Of a stretch of 6,440 bases of DNA, positions 1 to 6,304 are shown piece after piece. The notes beneath the pieces are model-generated. The model had not been told where the DNA came from. It saw only the letters and a program-made list of their open reading frames with translations, and did not search any database. The translations under genes and the position numbers were made by a program. The stretch's first letter is position 1. The number at the start of each line of letters is the position of its first letter. This stretch comes from Streptococcaceae bacterium (GTDB lineage Bacteria; Bacillota; Bacilli; Lactobacillales; Streptococcaceae), in NCBI GenBank assembly GCA_031259195.1, contig JAIRLR010000070.1, forward strand, positions 1 to 6,440, given 5' to 3'.

Positions 1-153
1 AAGTAGCACGGTAATTGAGGTTTTTACTTTTGGAACAAAGTTTCGTTGTGTATAGAGAAAAGTAAGTACCAAGTATAAGGTACGCGAAACAAGCGGAAAG
101 TAAATGCTGTCGCCCTGCAAATATCGTCCGCTTAACAGGAGGAACTGCACGAA

Positions 154-182
154 TTGAGAGTTTTATCGTGTTTAGATATTAA
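154..182 (+). promoter_or_regulatory. Weak sigma-A-like promoter candidate
   Basis: TTGAGA (154-159) is followed by a 17-nt spacer and TATTAA (177-182), close to the -35 and -10 consensus. A start about seven bases after the -10 box would fall at the ribosome binding site (188-193) of the next gene, giving almost no leader. The match may therefore be chance, and the true promoter may lie further upstream. Confidence 0.25.
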
Positions 183-187
183 AAAAT

Positions 188-193
188 AAGGAG
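188..193 (+). promoter_or_regulatory. Ribosome binding site for the secreted-protein gene at 203
   Basis: AAGGAG lies nine bases before the ATG at 203. This strong Shine-Dalgarno match, followed at once by a lysine-rich and hydrophobic signal peptide, is the main reason to accept 203 as a genuine start rather than a chance open frame. Confidence 0.75.
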
Positions 194-202
194 TGATTTT
201 TT

Positions 203-934
203 ATGAAAAAGAAAATAATATTTTCTATTGTGTTAACGTTTATGCTAGTTACAGTTAGTTATTTTTCATGCATTAATGTACAAGGAATGACAGTTCAACT
301 GGAAAATTCATTGTTTTTACCTAACGAACATTGGCTTGTTCAAAAAATTGTTCAACGTTTAGATGGTAAAAAGTATACAAATTTTTTTCAAGAGGCACAA
401 TTATGCTCCCAGATTTTCAACATATAATTATTGGTAAAAATGGTCCAAATAAAGCTTTAACAGATTCAAAAGGATGTGCAGGAATTCGAATTCCTTTAAA
501 ACCAGAAACCGGTGGCAGCTATAAAGATTGTATAGAAAAAGGAGGCGGACATGTTAACTTAGGCGCTGTATTCAAAAAACAACAAAAAAAACGAATTAAA
601 TCAAGAAGATTTGATTGGTTTTATTGATGGAAGTACTTCTTATGGAATTAGTCAAAAAGAAATTGATGCAAAAATGGATAATGCTTTGCAAAGTGCAGCA
701 AATGCGCCCTATGTTTGGCTAAATACTGATGAAGGCGCAAAAAGAGAATTGGTAGGAATTGATGGCGGTCCATTTTTTGGTTACTTAATAACTAGTGAAA
801 ATGGTCAAGAGGTATTTTGGAGTACGAATAATTATTGTCGATTAGGCATACGTGAAAACACCTTTATGGATTGGCAGATTGTTAGAAGCAGATTGGAATT
901 TCCTATAATATCTAGCCCAGGTTGTTATAGTTAA
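203..934 (+). pseudogene. Unrecognised secreted protein, reading frame broken twice near homopolymer runs
   Basis: Three open segments on one strand read as one protein of about 240 residues with two compensating frame changes. Segment one starts at ATG 203 with a classic signal peptide (MKKK, then a hydrophobic stretch to about residue 22) and runs into a stop at 425-427. Segment two, in the -1 frame, is open from 370 to a TGA at 625-627. Segment three returns to the first frame, open from 563 to a TAA at 932-934. The first change must lie within 370-427, which contains T7 (382-388); the second within 563-627, which contains A8 (584-591). One extra T and one fewer A would restore a continuous frame. 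The mature part has four cysteines (in GCAG, KDCIE, NYCRL and PGCYS contexts), suggesting two disulfides outside the cell. I do not recognise the family. It could be a pseudogene, a sequencing artefact, or a gene using slippage: T_TTT_TTT is in the correct phase for -1 frameshifting. The stop codon lies in the edge of the adjacent repeat element, so the C-terminus may also be truncated. Confidence 0.6.
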
Positions 935-968
935 AGCCTGTTAACTTGTCTGTCTATCGATGAATTGC

Positions 969-1028
969 GTTTACCAAATTGTAATCAAGCAAGCTCAAAA
1001 CAATTTGATAAACCTGCCAGTTTTTTTT
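969..1028 (+). terminator. Terminator-like hairpin followed by T8
   Basis: GTTTA (969-973) and CAAATTGT (975-982) pair with ACAATTTG (1000-1007) and TAAAC (1009-1013), 13 pairs with one mismatch, and a run of eight T follows at 1021-1028. The stem is A+T-rich and seven bases separate it from the T run, so termination would be weak. It lies 35 bases after the stop of the secreted-protein gene and inside the repeat element, so it may simply be the element's palindromic core. Confidence 0.35.
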
Positions 1029-1052
1029 GAGAAATTTTTATGCATTTCTAGG
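1029..1052 (-). repeat. Repeat module M2, left copy (inverted)
   Basis: The reverse complement of this 24-bp segment matches 6281-6304 at 22 of 24 positions (shared core CCTAGAAATGCA then AAAAATTTCT). In this copy it lies on the opposite side of module M1 from its position in the right-hand block. Confidence 0.75.
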
Positions 1053-1075
1053 AAAAAATTTAAGGATACGTGGTG

Positions 1076-1156
1076 CTAAACCTGCGTTTTTTGCCTCAAA
1101 TTGTGAAAAAATAGCTCAAAAATTCACTTCGCTAGAGATCGTTAACAGGCTCTAAG
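1076..1156 (-). repeat. Repeat module M1, left copy (inverted)
   Basis: The reverse complement of this 81-bp segment matches 6302-6382 without gaps at 72 of 81 positions. The inner 50 bp (1076-1125 against 6333-6382) match at 48 of 50. The outer part carries the end-like sequence CTTAGAGCCTGTTAAC when read on the minus strand. Such identity in non-coding DNA indicates a recent or maintained repeat. Confidence 0.85.
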
Positions 1157-1216
1157 GAACTTAGGCAGGTCTTTTGACGAAAAAGTGCCAGAAAAGTCAC
1201 ACCGAGTAGGTACGTC

Positions 1217-1261
1217 CTGCCTAAACTCTGTCAAGCTAACGCTTGCCAATCGTTAAGGCAG
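1217..1261. repeat. Two-part palindrome inside the left repeat block
   Basis: CTGCCT (1217-1222) pairs with AGGCAG (1256-1261) and encloses CAAGC (1232-1236) pairing with GCTTG (1241-1245) around a TAAC loop. A further arm, TTAGGCAGG (1161-1169), is a perfect 9-bp complement of CCTGCCTAA (1216-1224), so two folds exclude each other. The CAAGC..GCTTG..AATCGTTA..CAG order resembles the large hairpin at 6133-6192, suggesting a common ancestor. Confidence 0.5.
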
Positions 1262-1273
1262 TTCGCAATTACG

Positions 1274-1295
1274 GAGACAAGTTAACAGGTTCTAA
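1274..1295 (-). repeat. 22-bp element end, right terminal inverted repeat
   Basis: This is an exact 22-of-22 reverse complement of 6064-6085, on the far side of the operon, and a 19-of-22 inverted match to 931-952. It contains the palindrome GTTAAC. Its position marks the right boundary of the left repeat element, 214 bp beyond the tlyA stop codon. Confidence 0.85.
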
Positions 1296-1458
1296 AAGAT
1301 ATTTCAGTGGAAATTAATTTAATGAAAGGCGAAGTCGTTTGCTTATTTATTGAAGAAAGAGTGTGATTTTAAACTGTAAAGTTATAGCAATTTGCGAAAA
1401 GTTAGGCATGGATGATTTGAGTAAATTGTGTAAGCTTATCCAAAATTTTTATTTTTAA
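1296..1458 (+). pseudogene. Possible coding remnant beside the repeat element
   Basis: A frame open from the edge of the repeat element (reading KDISVEINLMKGEVV and on) stops at a TGA at 1364-1366. An overlapping -1 frame is open from 1354 to a TAA at 1456-1458 (about 34 codons, containing ICEKLGMDDLSKLCKL, which looks amphipathic). Joined by one frameshift they would give about 53 residues of plausible protein with no obvious start or ribosome binding site. It could be the severed tail of a gene split by the repeat element, perhaps even the one ending at 934, or it could be chance in A+T-rich DNA. I recognise no family. Confidence 0.25.
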
Positions 1459-1487
1459 TAATGCCAAACTTTAGATTTACACTCTTT
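1356..1487. repeat. 9-bp inverted repeat spanning 132 bp
   Basis: AAAGAGTGT (1356-1364) is repeated inverted as ACACTCTTT (1479-1487), and the inner flanks stay loosely similar (a TAAA motif a few bases in on both sides). The spacing and A+T-rich interior would suit a small decayed insertion element. I find no convincing flanking direct repeat, and it is too widely spaced to be a terminator for tlyA. Confidence 0.3.
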
Positions 1488-1509
1488 TTAATTTTAAATC
1501 TTTTTCCCA

Positions 1510-2325
1510 TTATGAAAATTCCTTATATGCAACATCGATCGTTTCATTTATATCAATATTTTCAGCAATGGTTCCCTGATTTTCAGCTTTTCGAAAGTGA
1601 GATAAGAATTCAATATTTCCCTTCCTACCAGTGATGGGTGAAAAGTTTAGATTCAACACATCAAAGTTCAGTTTCACGGCAAATTGCAAAACATTTTGGA
1701 GAACTTGTTTGTGAATTTTTTGATCACGCACAATGCCTTTTTTGCCAACTTGCTCTTTTCCTGTTTCAAACTGCGGTTTTATTAAGGCCATCACATCGTC
1801 ATTATTCTCTAAGATTTTATATAAAGGCTCTAGAATTAGTCTTAGCGAAATAAAAGAAACATCAATGGTGACAATATTCGGCAAACTTTGCGTAAAGTCT
1901 TCTGGTTTAGTGTAGCGAAAGTTCATTTTTTCCATCACAATCACGCGCGGATCTTGACGAATTTTCCAGTTAAGCTGGTTTACGCCAACATCTAAAGCGT
2001 AAACGAGTCTTGCTCCATTTTGCAAAGCAGCATCAGTAAAGCCACCTGTTGAAGCACCAATATCCAATACAACTTTATCTTTAACACTCAAAGCAAAAAC
2101 TTCTAAGGCTTTAGCAAGTTTTACTCCACCACGCGAGACATAAGGGAAGATTTCTCCTTTGATGCGAAGTGATGTTTTTTCGGAAATCTTTTCGCCTGGC
2201 TTATCAAAACGCTCACCTGTTGAAGCAGCCACCACTAAACCAGCCATAATTGCACATTTTGCCTTCTCACGAGTGGGAAATAAACCTTGTTTTACTGCTA
2301 AAATATCTACTCGTTCTTTTTTCAC
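1510..2325 (-). CDS. tlyA: TlyA-type S4-domain rRNA 2'-O-methyltransferase
   Basis: This is a 271-residue member of the TlyA/hemolysin A family, which uses S-adenosylmethionine to methylate ribose 2'-hydroxyls of cytidines in ribosomal RNA. The old name hemolysin reflects an early assay, and which sites are modified here cannot be read from sequence. An N-terminal S4 RNA-binding domain (about 1-60, with RVDILAVKQGLFPTREKAK) leads through PYVSRGGVKL (61-70) into an FtsJ-like domain. Visible motifs are the SAM loop DIGASTGGFTD (88-98), DVSFIS (155-160), LIKPQFE (181-187) and GRKGNIEF (233-240). K69, D155, K183 and E239 fit the K-D-K-E catalytic set known for this fold. The start is GTG, directly abutting the ispA stop, with GAGG eight bases upstream inside ispA, which implies translational coupling. 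It is the last gene of the operon. In related bacteria argR and recN often follow, from memory; here a repeat element lies downstream instead. Confidence 0.93.
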   Translation of the reverse strand: MKKERVDILAVKQGLFPTREKAKCAIMAGLVVAASTGERFDKPGEKISEKTSLRIKGEIFPYVSRGGVKLAKALEVFALSVKDKVVLDIGASTGGFTDAALQNGARLVYALDVGVNQLNWKIRQDPRVIVMEKMNFRYTKPEDFTQSLPNIVTIDVSFISLRLILEPLYKILENNDDVMALIKPQFETGKEQVGKKGIVRDQKIHKQVLQNVLQFAVKLNFDVLNLNFSPITGRKGNIEFLSHFRKAENQGTIAENIDINETIDVAYKEFS

Positions 2326-3252
2326 TTACGATACCTCTACTTTTAAGGTGTATACAAATTGCTGCAATAACTCACCATTAAAAGTTGGTTGTATTTTTTC
2401 GACAGATGCAATGGCTGCACTAGCTTTTGTAATCTCTTGCCCTAAAGCCTCTTTTGCTTCCGTCAAACCTAAAAGCAAAGGATAAGTGCTTTTTTTCATG
2501 GCAATATCTTTACCGGCCGTTTTGCCTAACTTTTCAGTGGTTTGGGTAATATCTAAAATATCATCGCAAATCTGAAAGGCTAGTCCAAAGCTCTCTGCAT
2601 AAGTTAGAAAATGTTCTGCTATTTTTTTGGTGATAACTTTATCTTGCTTTTGCTCTAAAAATTGCGTGAGCAAAAGACCTGCCTTTACTGCATAAGAAAA
2701 TAAAGCACCTGTTTTCAATCGATGCATCTTTTGCATTTTAGCTAACGGTAAGTTCTGTCCTTCACCTTGAATATCTAATACCTGCCCACTAACCATGCCA
2801 GGTGCGCCAGCAGCTTTTGCAAGTGATTTCACCAACTTAAATCCAAGTTTTTCATCTGGAGTATTTTGTGTTAAAACTTGAAAAGCAAGTGTCAATAAAG
2901 CATCTCCTGCTAAAATAGCTACTCTTTCGCCATAAACTTTATGATTAGTTAATTTGCCTCTCCTGAAATCATCATTATCCATTACTGGCAAATCATCATG
3001 AATTAGTGAGTAGGTGTGAACCAGCTCAATAGCGCTTGCCATCTTTAAAATTTCTTCGTCTATTTCCCGCTTAAAAGAAGTCAGAACAGCCAGTGTTAAC
3101 AGTGGACGAATGCGCTTGCCTCCAGTTGTAAGTGAATAAAGCATAGCCTTTTTTAAAAGTTTAGGAGCTTTTAGCTTTTCCACCAGCTTAAAAAGTGTTT
3201 TATCGATTAGTGGCCGGCAGTGGTTTTGAAAATCTGTAAGCGTTTGCTCCAT
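2326..3252 (-). CDS. ispA: Farnesyl diphosphate synthase (geranyltranstransferase)
   Basis: This cytosolic trans-prenyltransferase condenses isopentenyl diphosphate with dimethylallyl and then geranyl diphosphate to give farnesyl diphosphate, the precursor for undecaprenyl carrier lipid and longer prenyl chains. At 308 residues it has the usual all-helical family length. Visible motifs are GGKRIRP (44-50, substrate diphosphate binding), the first Asp-rich motif DDLPVMD (86-92) followed by DDFRRG (94-99), and the second Asp-rich motif DDILD (230-234). The four-residue gap in the first motif and the HTYSLIHDD approach are typical of bacterial short-chain farnesyl synthases rather than long-chain ones. 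The ATG start lies two bases after the xseB stop, with GGTGAG five bases upstream inside the xseB coding end, so the two are probably translationally coupled. The stop codon directly abuts the tlyA start. The product is a firm call; chain length is inferred from motifs. Confidence 0.95.
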   Translation of the reverse strand: MEQTLTDFQNHCRPLIDKTLFKLVEKLKAPKLLKKAMLYSLTTGGKRIRPLLTLAVLTSFKREIDEEILKMASAIELVHTYSLIHDDLPVMDNDDFRRGKLTNHKVYGERVAILAGDALLTLAFQVLTQNTPDEKLGFKLVKSLAKAAGAPGMVSGQVLDIQGEGQNLPLAKMQKMHRLKTGALFSYAVKAGLLLTQFLEQKQDKVITKKIAEHFLTYAESFGLAFQICDDILDITQTTEKLGKTAGKDIAMKKSTYPLLLGLTEAKEALGQEITKASAAIASVEKIQPTFNGELLQQFVYTLKVEVS

Positions 3253-3254
3253 GC

Positions 3255-3470
3255 TTACTCACCTTCTTCAAAAGGCACTTCTAAACCTTCTTCATTCATA
3301 GTTTTGGCTAAAGTTTTTTCAGCTTTTTTTAAAATATCTGTCAACTCTTTGCTTAATTTCATTCCTTGTTGAAAAGTTTTTAATGCTTCTTCTAGCGGAA
3401 CCTCTCCTTGCTCTAACTTGCTAACAAGTGCCTCCAGCTCGCTAAGAGACTCTTCAAACGTTTTTGCCAT
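3255..3470 (-). CDS. xseB: Exodeoxyribonuclease VII small subunit
   Basis: This is a 71-residue small subunit of exonuclease VII, which with several copies bound to one XseA large subunit degrades single-stranded DNA to oligonucleotides in the cytoplasm. The family signature is plain: an acidic, two-helix, coiled-coil-prone protein with FEESLSELEALVSKLEQG (5-22), PLEEALKTFQQGMKL (25-39) and a helical lysine/glutamate-rich tail. The length is normal. The start is ATG 3470, chosen because GGAGG sits eight bases upstream and the family usually begins just before this motif; an ATG four bases upstream is out of frame. The catalytic subunit gene xseA, its frequent upstream neighbour, is not in the window; guaA occupies that position instead, 46 bp away. 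The protein has no known activity alone, so xseA is expected elsewhere in the genome. Confidence 0.93.
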   Translation of the reverse strand: MAKTFEESLSELEALVSKLEQGEVPLEEALKTFQQGMKLSKELTDILKKAEKTLAKTMNEEGLEVPFEEGE

Positions 3471-3516
3471 TCATTTTTCCTCCATCTATTTTTTGATAAA
3501 TAAATCCACACAGAAA

Positions 3517-5076
3517 TCATTCCCACTCCACCGTTGCTGGTGGTTTAGAGGTAATATCGTAAACAACGCGATTAACATGTGCGACTTCATTAACAATTCG
3601 CACGGAAATTTTTTGCAAAACATCCCAAGGAATTCGCGCAAAATCTGCGGTCATCCCATCAATTGAAGTAATGGCACGAATGGCTAAAGTGTAATCATAT
3701 GTTCGAGTATCTCCCATTACCCCAACTGAGCGCACGCCTGTGTTAACTGTAAAATACTGCCAAATATCACGATCAAGTCCCGCAAGGGCAATTTCTTCTT
3801 GTAAAATCGCATCAGAAACGCGTATTACCGCTAACTTTTCTTTAGTAATCTCACCCATTACACGAATGGCAAGTCCTGGACCTGGAAAAGGTTGACGCCA
3901 AACAATTTCATCTGGCATGCCAAGCTGTAATCCTAGTGCTCGCACTTCATCTTTAAATAAAGTATTTAGCGGCTCGATTAACTCAAATTGCATATTCTCT
4001 GGCAAACCAGCAACATTATGATGGGATTTAATCGTTTGCGCTGTTTCGGTACCTGATTCAATCACATCTGTATAAAGCGTTCCTTGTGCTAAAAAATCGA
4101 CACCTTTCAACTTTGAGGCTTCATCATCAAAGACATACACAAACTCATTGCCAATAATTTTGCGTTTCTTTTCCGGATCACGCACATCTGCAAGTTTACT
4201 TAAAAAACGCTCACTTACGTCCACTTTAATAATATTTAAACCAAACTTTCCACCTAAAGTGTTCATTACTTGCTTAGCTTCGCCTTTACGCAACAAGCCA
4301 TGATCGACAAATATCGAAGTTAGCTGATCGCCAATCGCCCTTTGCAATAAAACACCAACAACTGAAGAATCGACTCCTCCGGACAAACCGAGCAAAACTT
4401 TCCGCTTACCAACTTTTTCACGAATTTTTTTAATTTGCAACTCAGTAAAATTCTCCATCGACCAATTACCAGATGCTTTGCAGACATCAAAAGCGAAGTG
4501 ACGTAATACTTTTTCACCATACTTTGAGTGATGCACTTCCGCATGAAACTGGATGCCGTAAAACTTTCGTTTAGGGTCTTGTATGGCTGCAATCGGGCAA
4601 TCTTTGGATGTTCCGATCACTTCAAAACCCTCTGGGGCTTTTGTCACTAAATCTCCATGACTCATCCACACTTGCTGCTCCTTTGGGATAGCTTGAAACA
4701 AAACTGCCTCATCGCTTGTAACATGTAACGACGCTTTTCCGTATTCACGATTTACTGCAGGTGCAATTTTTCCACCCAAACAATTTACCAACAATTGCAT
4801 CCCGTAACAAATCCCCAAAATCGGAATTCCCAGCTGAAAAATCTCCTGATCAATTCCAAAAGCATCCTTGTCGTATACAGAATTTGGTCCACCTGAAAGA
4901 ATAATCCCAAAGGGCTTGATTTTACGTACCTCATTGGCGGAAATTTTATGACTCAGCAATTCTGAAAACACACCAAATTCACGAATTCTGCGCGTAATTA
5001 GCTGATTGTACTGTGATCCATAGTCTAAAACAATAATTTTTTCTACATCATTCATTTCATCTGTAATTATCGTCAT
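3517..5076 (-). CDS. guaA: GMP synthase, glutamine-hydrolysing
   Basis: This 519-residue enzyme converts XMP to GMP using ATP and ammonia released from glutamine, the last step of GMP synthesis in the cytosol. The N-terminal class I amidotransferase domain (about 13-200) starts at [15 protein letters not shown] and shows the nucleophile C90 in GICYGMQLL, with H178 and E180 completing the triad. The ATP-pyrophosphatase domain follows, with the P-loop SGGVDSS (232-238), and the C-terminal dimerisation domain ends in the characteristic KPPATVEWE. All key residues are present. The triad segment reads QFHAEV where QFHPEV is usual, a conservative oddity. The start is ATG 5076 with AAAGGG six bases upstream; a second in-frame ATG seven codons in lacks such a site. 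Only 12 bp separate it from coaA. I see no purine riboswitch in the window; control may lie upstream of coaA. Confidence 0.97.
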   Translation of the reverse strand: MTIITDEMNDVEKIIVLDYGSQYNQLITRRIREFGVFSELLSHKISANEVRKIKPFGIILSGGPNSVYDKDAFGIDQEIFQLGIPILGICYGMQLLVNCLGGKIAPAVNREYGKASLHVTSDEAVLFQAIPKEQQVWMSHGDLVTKAPEGFEVIGTSKDCPIAAIQDPKRKFYGIQFHAEVHHSKYGEKVLRHFAFDVCKASGNWSMENFTELQIKKIREKVGKRKVLLGLSGGVDSSVVGVLLQRAIGDQLTSIFVDHGLLRKGEAKQVMNTLGGKFGLNIIKVDVSERFLSKLADVRDPEKKRKIIGNEFVYVFDDEASKLKGVDFLAQGTLYTDVIESGTETAQTIKSHHNVAGLPENMQFELIEPLNTLFKDEVRALGLQLGMPDEIVWRQPFPGPGLAIRVMGEITKEKLAVIRVSDAILQEEIALAGLDRDIWQYFTVNTGVRSVGVMGDTRTYDYTLAIRAITSIDGMTADFARIPWDVLQKISVRIVNEVAHVNRVVYDITSKPPATVEWE

Positions 5077-5088
5077 TAATTTCCCTTT

Positions 5089-6021
5089 CTAATATTTTCT
5101 TAAATACAGCTTATCAATCACATGAGCTAAACCTTTATGTAAAATTACATCTGCCCGGCTGCGTGTAGGTAAAATATAATCTTTCAAGTTTACTAAATTT
5201 ACATTTTGCCAAACTTTCAACGCTTCTTTAATTGCCTTTTCTCTTGGCCACTGAGTATAACGATAGTAAAAGTTATCCGATCTTTTTTGGGCATATTCCA
5301 GCAGCTGTTCAAAACGTTCTAGATACCAAGTTTCAATCATTTTTTTTTCTGCGTCCACGTAAATTGAAAAATCAAAAAAATCGCTTACATAAATATTTTG
5401 GTTTTGCGGCAGCTGAAAAACATTGATTCCTTCCACAATCAAAACATCTGGTCGATTTAAAGTAATTTTTTCACCATTTACAATATCATAAGCCTCATGC
5501 GAGTAAACCGGGGAAGAAATCTCTTCTTTGCCCGCTTTAACATCATGTAAAAAAATTAACATTCTTGCCATATCATAACTTTCAGGAAATCCTTTGCGCT
5601 CCATCAAGTTACGTTTGTGAAGCTCAGCATTTGCATATAAAAAACCATCTGTTGTGATCAGCTCTACCTTTAAGCGTTGAAAAGTGCGACTTAAAAGTTT
5701 TTGCAGCAAACGAGCGATGGTTGACTTACCAACGGCGACACTTCCTGAAATGCCAATAATAAATGGCGGTACTTGCAAAAAACGATGCAAAAACAATCCT
5801 TTGGTTACAGACAGCGATTTATAATTTTGGCGATAAACTTCAATTAAGTGCGTCAACGGCATATAGATTTCTTGCACATCTTGCAGAGAAATCGCATCAT
5901 TTAAAGACTTAATTCCCTCTAACTCTTCTGCTGATAAAGGCGCTTCTTCCTGCACTGCAAATTGATGCCAATCAGCTCTTGAAATCATATCAAAACAAAC
6001 AAAATCATGAAAATTACTCAC
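5089..6021 (-). CDS. coaA: Pantothenate kinase, type I
   Basis: This cytosolic kinase phosphorylates pantothenate (vitamin B5) with ATP, the first and usually rate-setting step of coenzyme A synthesis; in studied type I enzymes CoA inhibits it. The 310 residues match the family length. Visible features are the P-loop GSVAVGKS (93-100), TTDGFLYAN (123-131), the KGFPESYD segment (143-150), SPVYSHEAYDI (170-180), the Walker B-like VLIVEGINV (193-201) and the C-terminal LPTRSRADVILHKG (284-297). The start is GTG 6021, supported by AAGGA six bases upstream and by a normal N-terminus; the next in-frame ATG, at residue 12, would remove part of it. It is the first gene of the minus-strand run, with guaA 12 bp downstream. 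Only 42 bp separate its start from the right-hand repeat block, so its promoter must overlap or lie within that repeat. Confidence 0.95.
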   Translation of the reverse strand: MSNFHDFVCFDMISRADWHQFAVQEEAPLSAEELEGIKSLNDAISLQDVQEIYMPLTHLIEVYRQNYKSLSVTKGLFLHRFLQVPPFIIGISGSVAVGKSTIARLLQKLLSRTFQRLKVELITTDGFLYANAELHKRNLMERKGFPESYDMARMLIFLHDVKAGKEEISSPVYSHEAYDIVNGEKITLNRPDVLIVEGINVFQLPQNQNIYVSDFFDFSIYVDAEKKMIETWYLERFEQLLEYAQKRSDNFYYRYTQWPREKAIKEALKVWQNVNLVNLKDYILPTRSRADVILHKGLAHVIDKLYLRKY

Positions 6022-6027
6022 TTTTCT

Positions 6028-6032
6028 TCCTT
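6028..6032 (-). promoter_or_regulatory. Ribosome binding site deciding the GTG start of coaA
   Basis: Read on the minus strand, AAGGA lies six bases before GTG 6021. It outweighs the later in-frame ATG at residue 12, which has no such sequence in front of it. Confidence 0.75.
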
Positions 6033-6041
6033 CTCAATTAA

Positions 6042-6070
6042 AATATATTCTGCAAAAAGTTTATTAGAAC
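6042..6070 (-). promoter_or_regulatory. Weak promoter candidate for the coaA-tlyA operon
   Basis: On the minus strand TATATT (6042-6047) is a good -10 candidate about 20 bases before the coaA start. The hexamer 17 bases upstream (GTTCTA, 6065-6070) is a poor -35 box and belongs to the repeat end. An alternative inside the repeat is TTGAGA with TAATAA 15 bases downstream. Either way the repeat end contributes to the operon promoter. No stronger promoter is visible between 6022 and 6120. Confidence 0.3.
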
Positions 6071-6132
6071 CTGTTAACTTGTCTCAAATCGCGACTTTTT
6101 TGGTAATTTTTTGTTTTTTTTCGTTAAAAGAC

Positions 6133-6192
6133 CTGTCGGGTTCTTTACGATTTGTTCAAGCTTTGCTTGATTACAAATCGTTAGAACGACAG
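6133..6192. repeat. Long imperfect hairpin, about 25 base pairs
   Basis: CTGTC (6133-6137), GTTCT (6140-6144), ACGATTTGT (6147-6155) and TCAAGC (6156-6161) pair in order with GACAG (6188-6192), AGAAC (6183-6187), ACAAATCGT (6173-6181) and GCTTGA (6165-6170), leaving a TTT loop and small bulges. Its inner arm (6155-6180, 26 bp) is repeated inverted without mismatch at 6412-6437. No T run follows it in either direction, so it is unlikely to be a simple terminator. Confidence 0.8.
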
Positions 6193-6280
6193 CCTCGAAA
6201 TAGCCTCGCTAAACCTGCGTTTCCGATGAAAGAAAACTTCGTTTTCTCTTAGAGCCTGTTACCTAAAAGCTTATGCTTAG

Positions 6281-6304
6281 CCTAGAAATGCACAAAAATT
6301 TCTT
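6281..6304 (+). repeat. Repeat module M2, right copy
   Basis: This segment matches the reverse complement of 1029-1052 at 22 of 24 positions. Here M2 comes directly before M1 and overlaps it by three bases, whereas in the left block M2 lies beyond the opposite end of M1. Confidence 0.75.

Larger units (their letters stand above)
1..202. other. Region without an identifiable gene; inverted repeats and weak open frames
   Basis: I recognise no gene here. Two inverted repeats follow one another. GTTTCG (40-45) pairs with CGAAAC (85-90) and encloses GTACC (66-70) pairing with GGTAC (79-83). Then AAGCGGA (91-97) pairs with TCCGCTT (127-133). This could be a structured RNA, a leader, or the decayed edge of a repeat; it matches no riboswitch class I know. 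On the minus strand a frame with no stop runs from a GTG at 150 to the window edge (50 codons, many aromatic and hydrophobic residues), but it lacks a ribosome binding site. On the plus strand a frame open from the edge ends at a TAG at 53-55, and another is open from 66 to 182. None has support beyond being open. Confidence 0.4.
931..1295. mobile_element. Non-coding MITE-like or remnant element with terminal inverted repeats
   Basis: The left end (931-952) and the right end (1274-1295, inverted) match at 19 of 22 positions, with the shared core CCTGTTAACTTGTCT. Both ends sit next to TA, as would fit a transposon duplicating a TA target, but the TA lies inside the repeat so this is not proven. 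The 365-bp interior has no credible gene. It carries a hairpin (969-1013), two modules recurring at the other end of the window (1029-1052 and 1076-1156), a second internal end-like copy (1141-1156, inverted) and another hairpin (1217-1261). The internal end copy suggests nested or repeated insertion. It may be a MITE, a deleted insertion sequence (the ends loosely recall the IS5 or IS630 groups, from memory), or a genome-specific palindromic repeat. Confidence 0.5.

Noticed and set aside
40..200. T-box or other known riboswitch upstream of the gene at 203
   Set aside because: Stem pairs exist, but the T-box sequence and the conserved cores of riboswitches I know are absent, and no terminator-antiterminator pair precedes the ATG.
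203..934. Known bacteriocin or toxin precursor
   Set aside because: A signal peptide and cysteines are visible, but there is no double-glycine leader, lantibiotic signature, immunity gene or transporter nearby, so naming a function would be guesswork.
931..1295. CRISPR-like repeats
   Set aside because: Repeats are few, vary in orientation and spacing, and have palindromic transposon-like ends; there are no regular spacers and no cas genes.
1380..1509. Intrinsic terminator for tlyA
   Set aside because: A and T runs are present on the minus strand but I find no GC-containing hairpin in front of them; the 9-bp inverted repeat is too widely spaced.
2159..2485. 108-codon plus-strand open frame antisense to tlyA and ispA
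   Set aside because: It lies opposite two well-supported genes, crosses their junction and has no ribosome binding site or recognisable motif.
4320..4592. 90-codon minus-strand open frame within guaA
   Set aside because: Alternate frame of an intact, conserved gene.
6007..6252. 81-codon plus-strand open frame across the coaA leader and repeats
   Set aside because: Its start is inside coaA in antisense and the rest is repeat DNA; composition reflects T-rich repeats.
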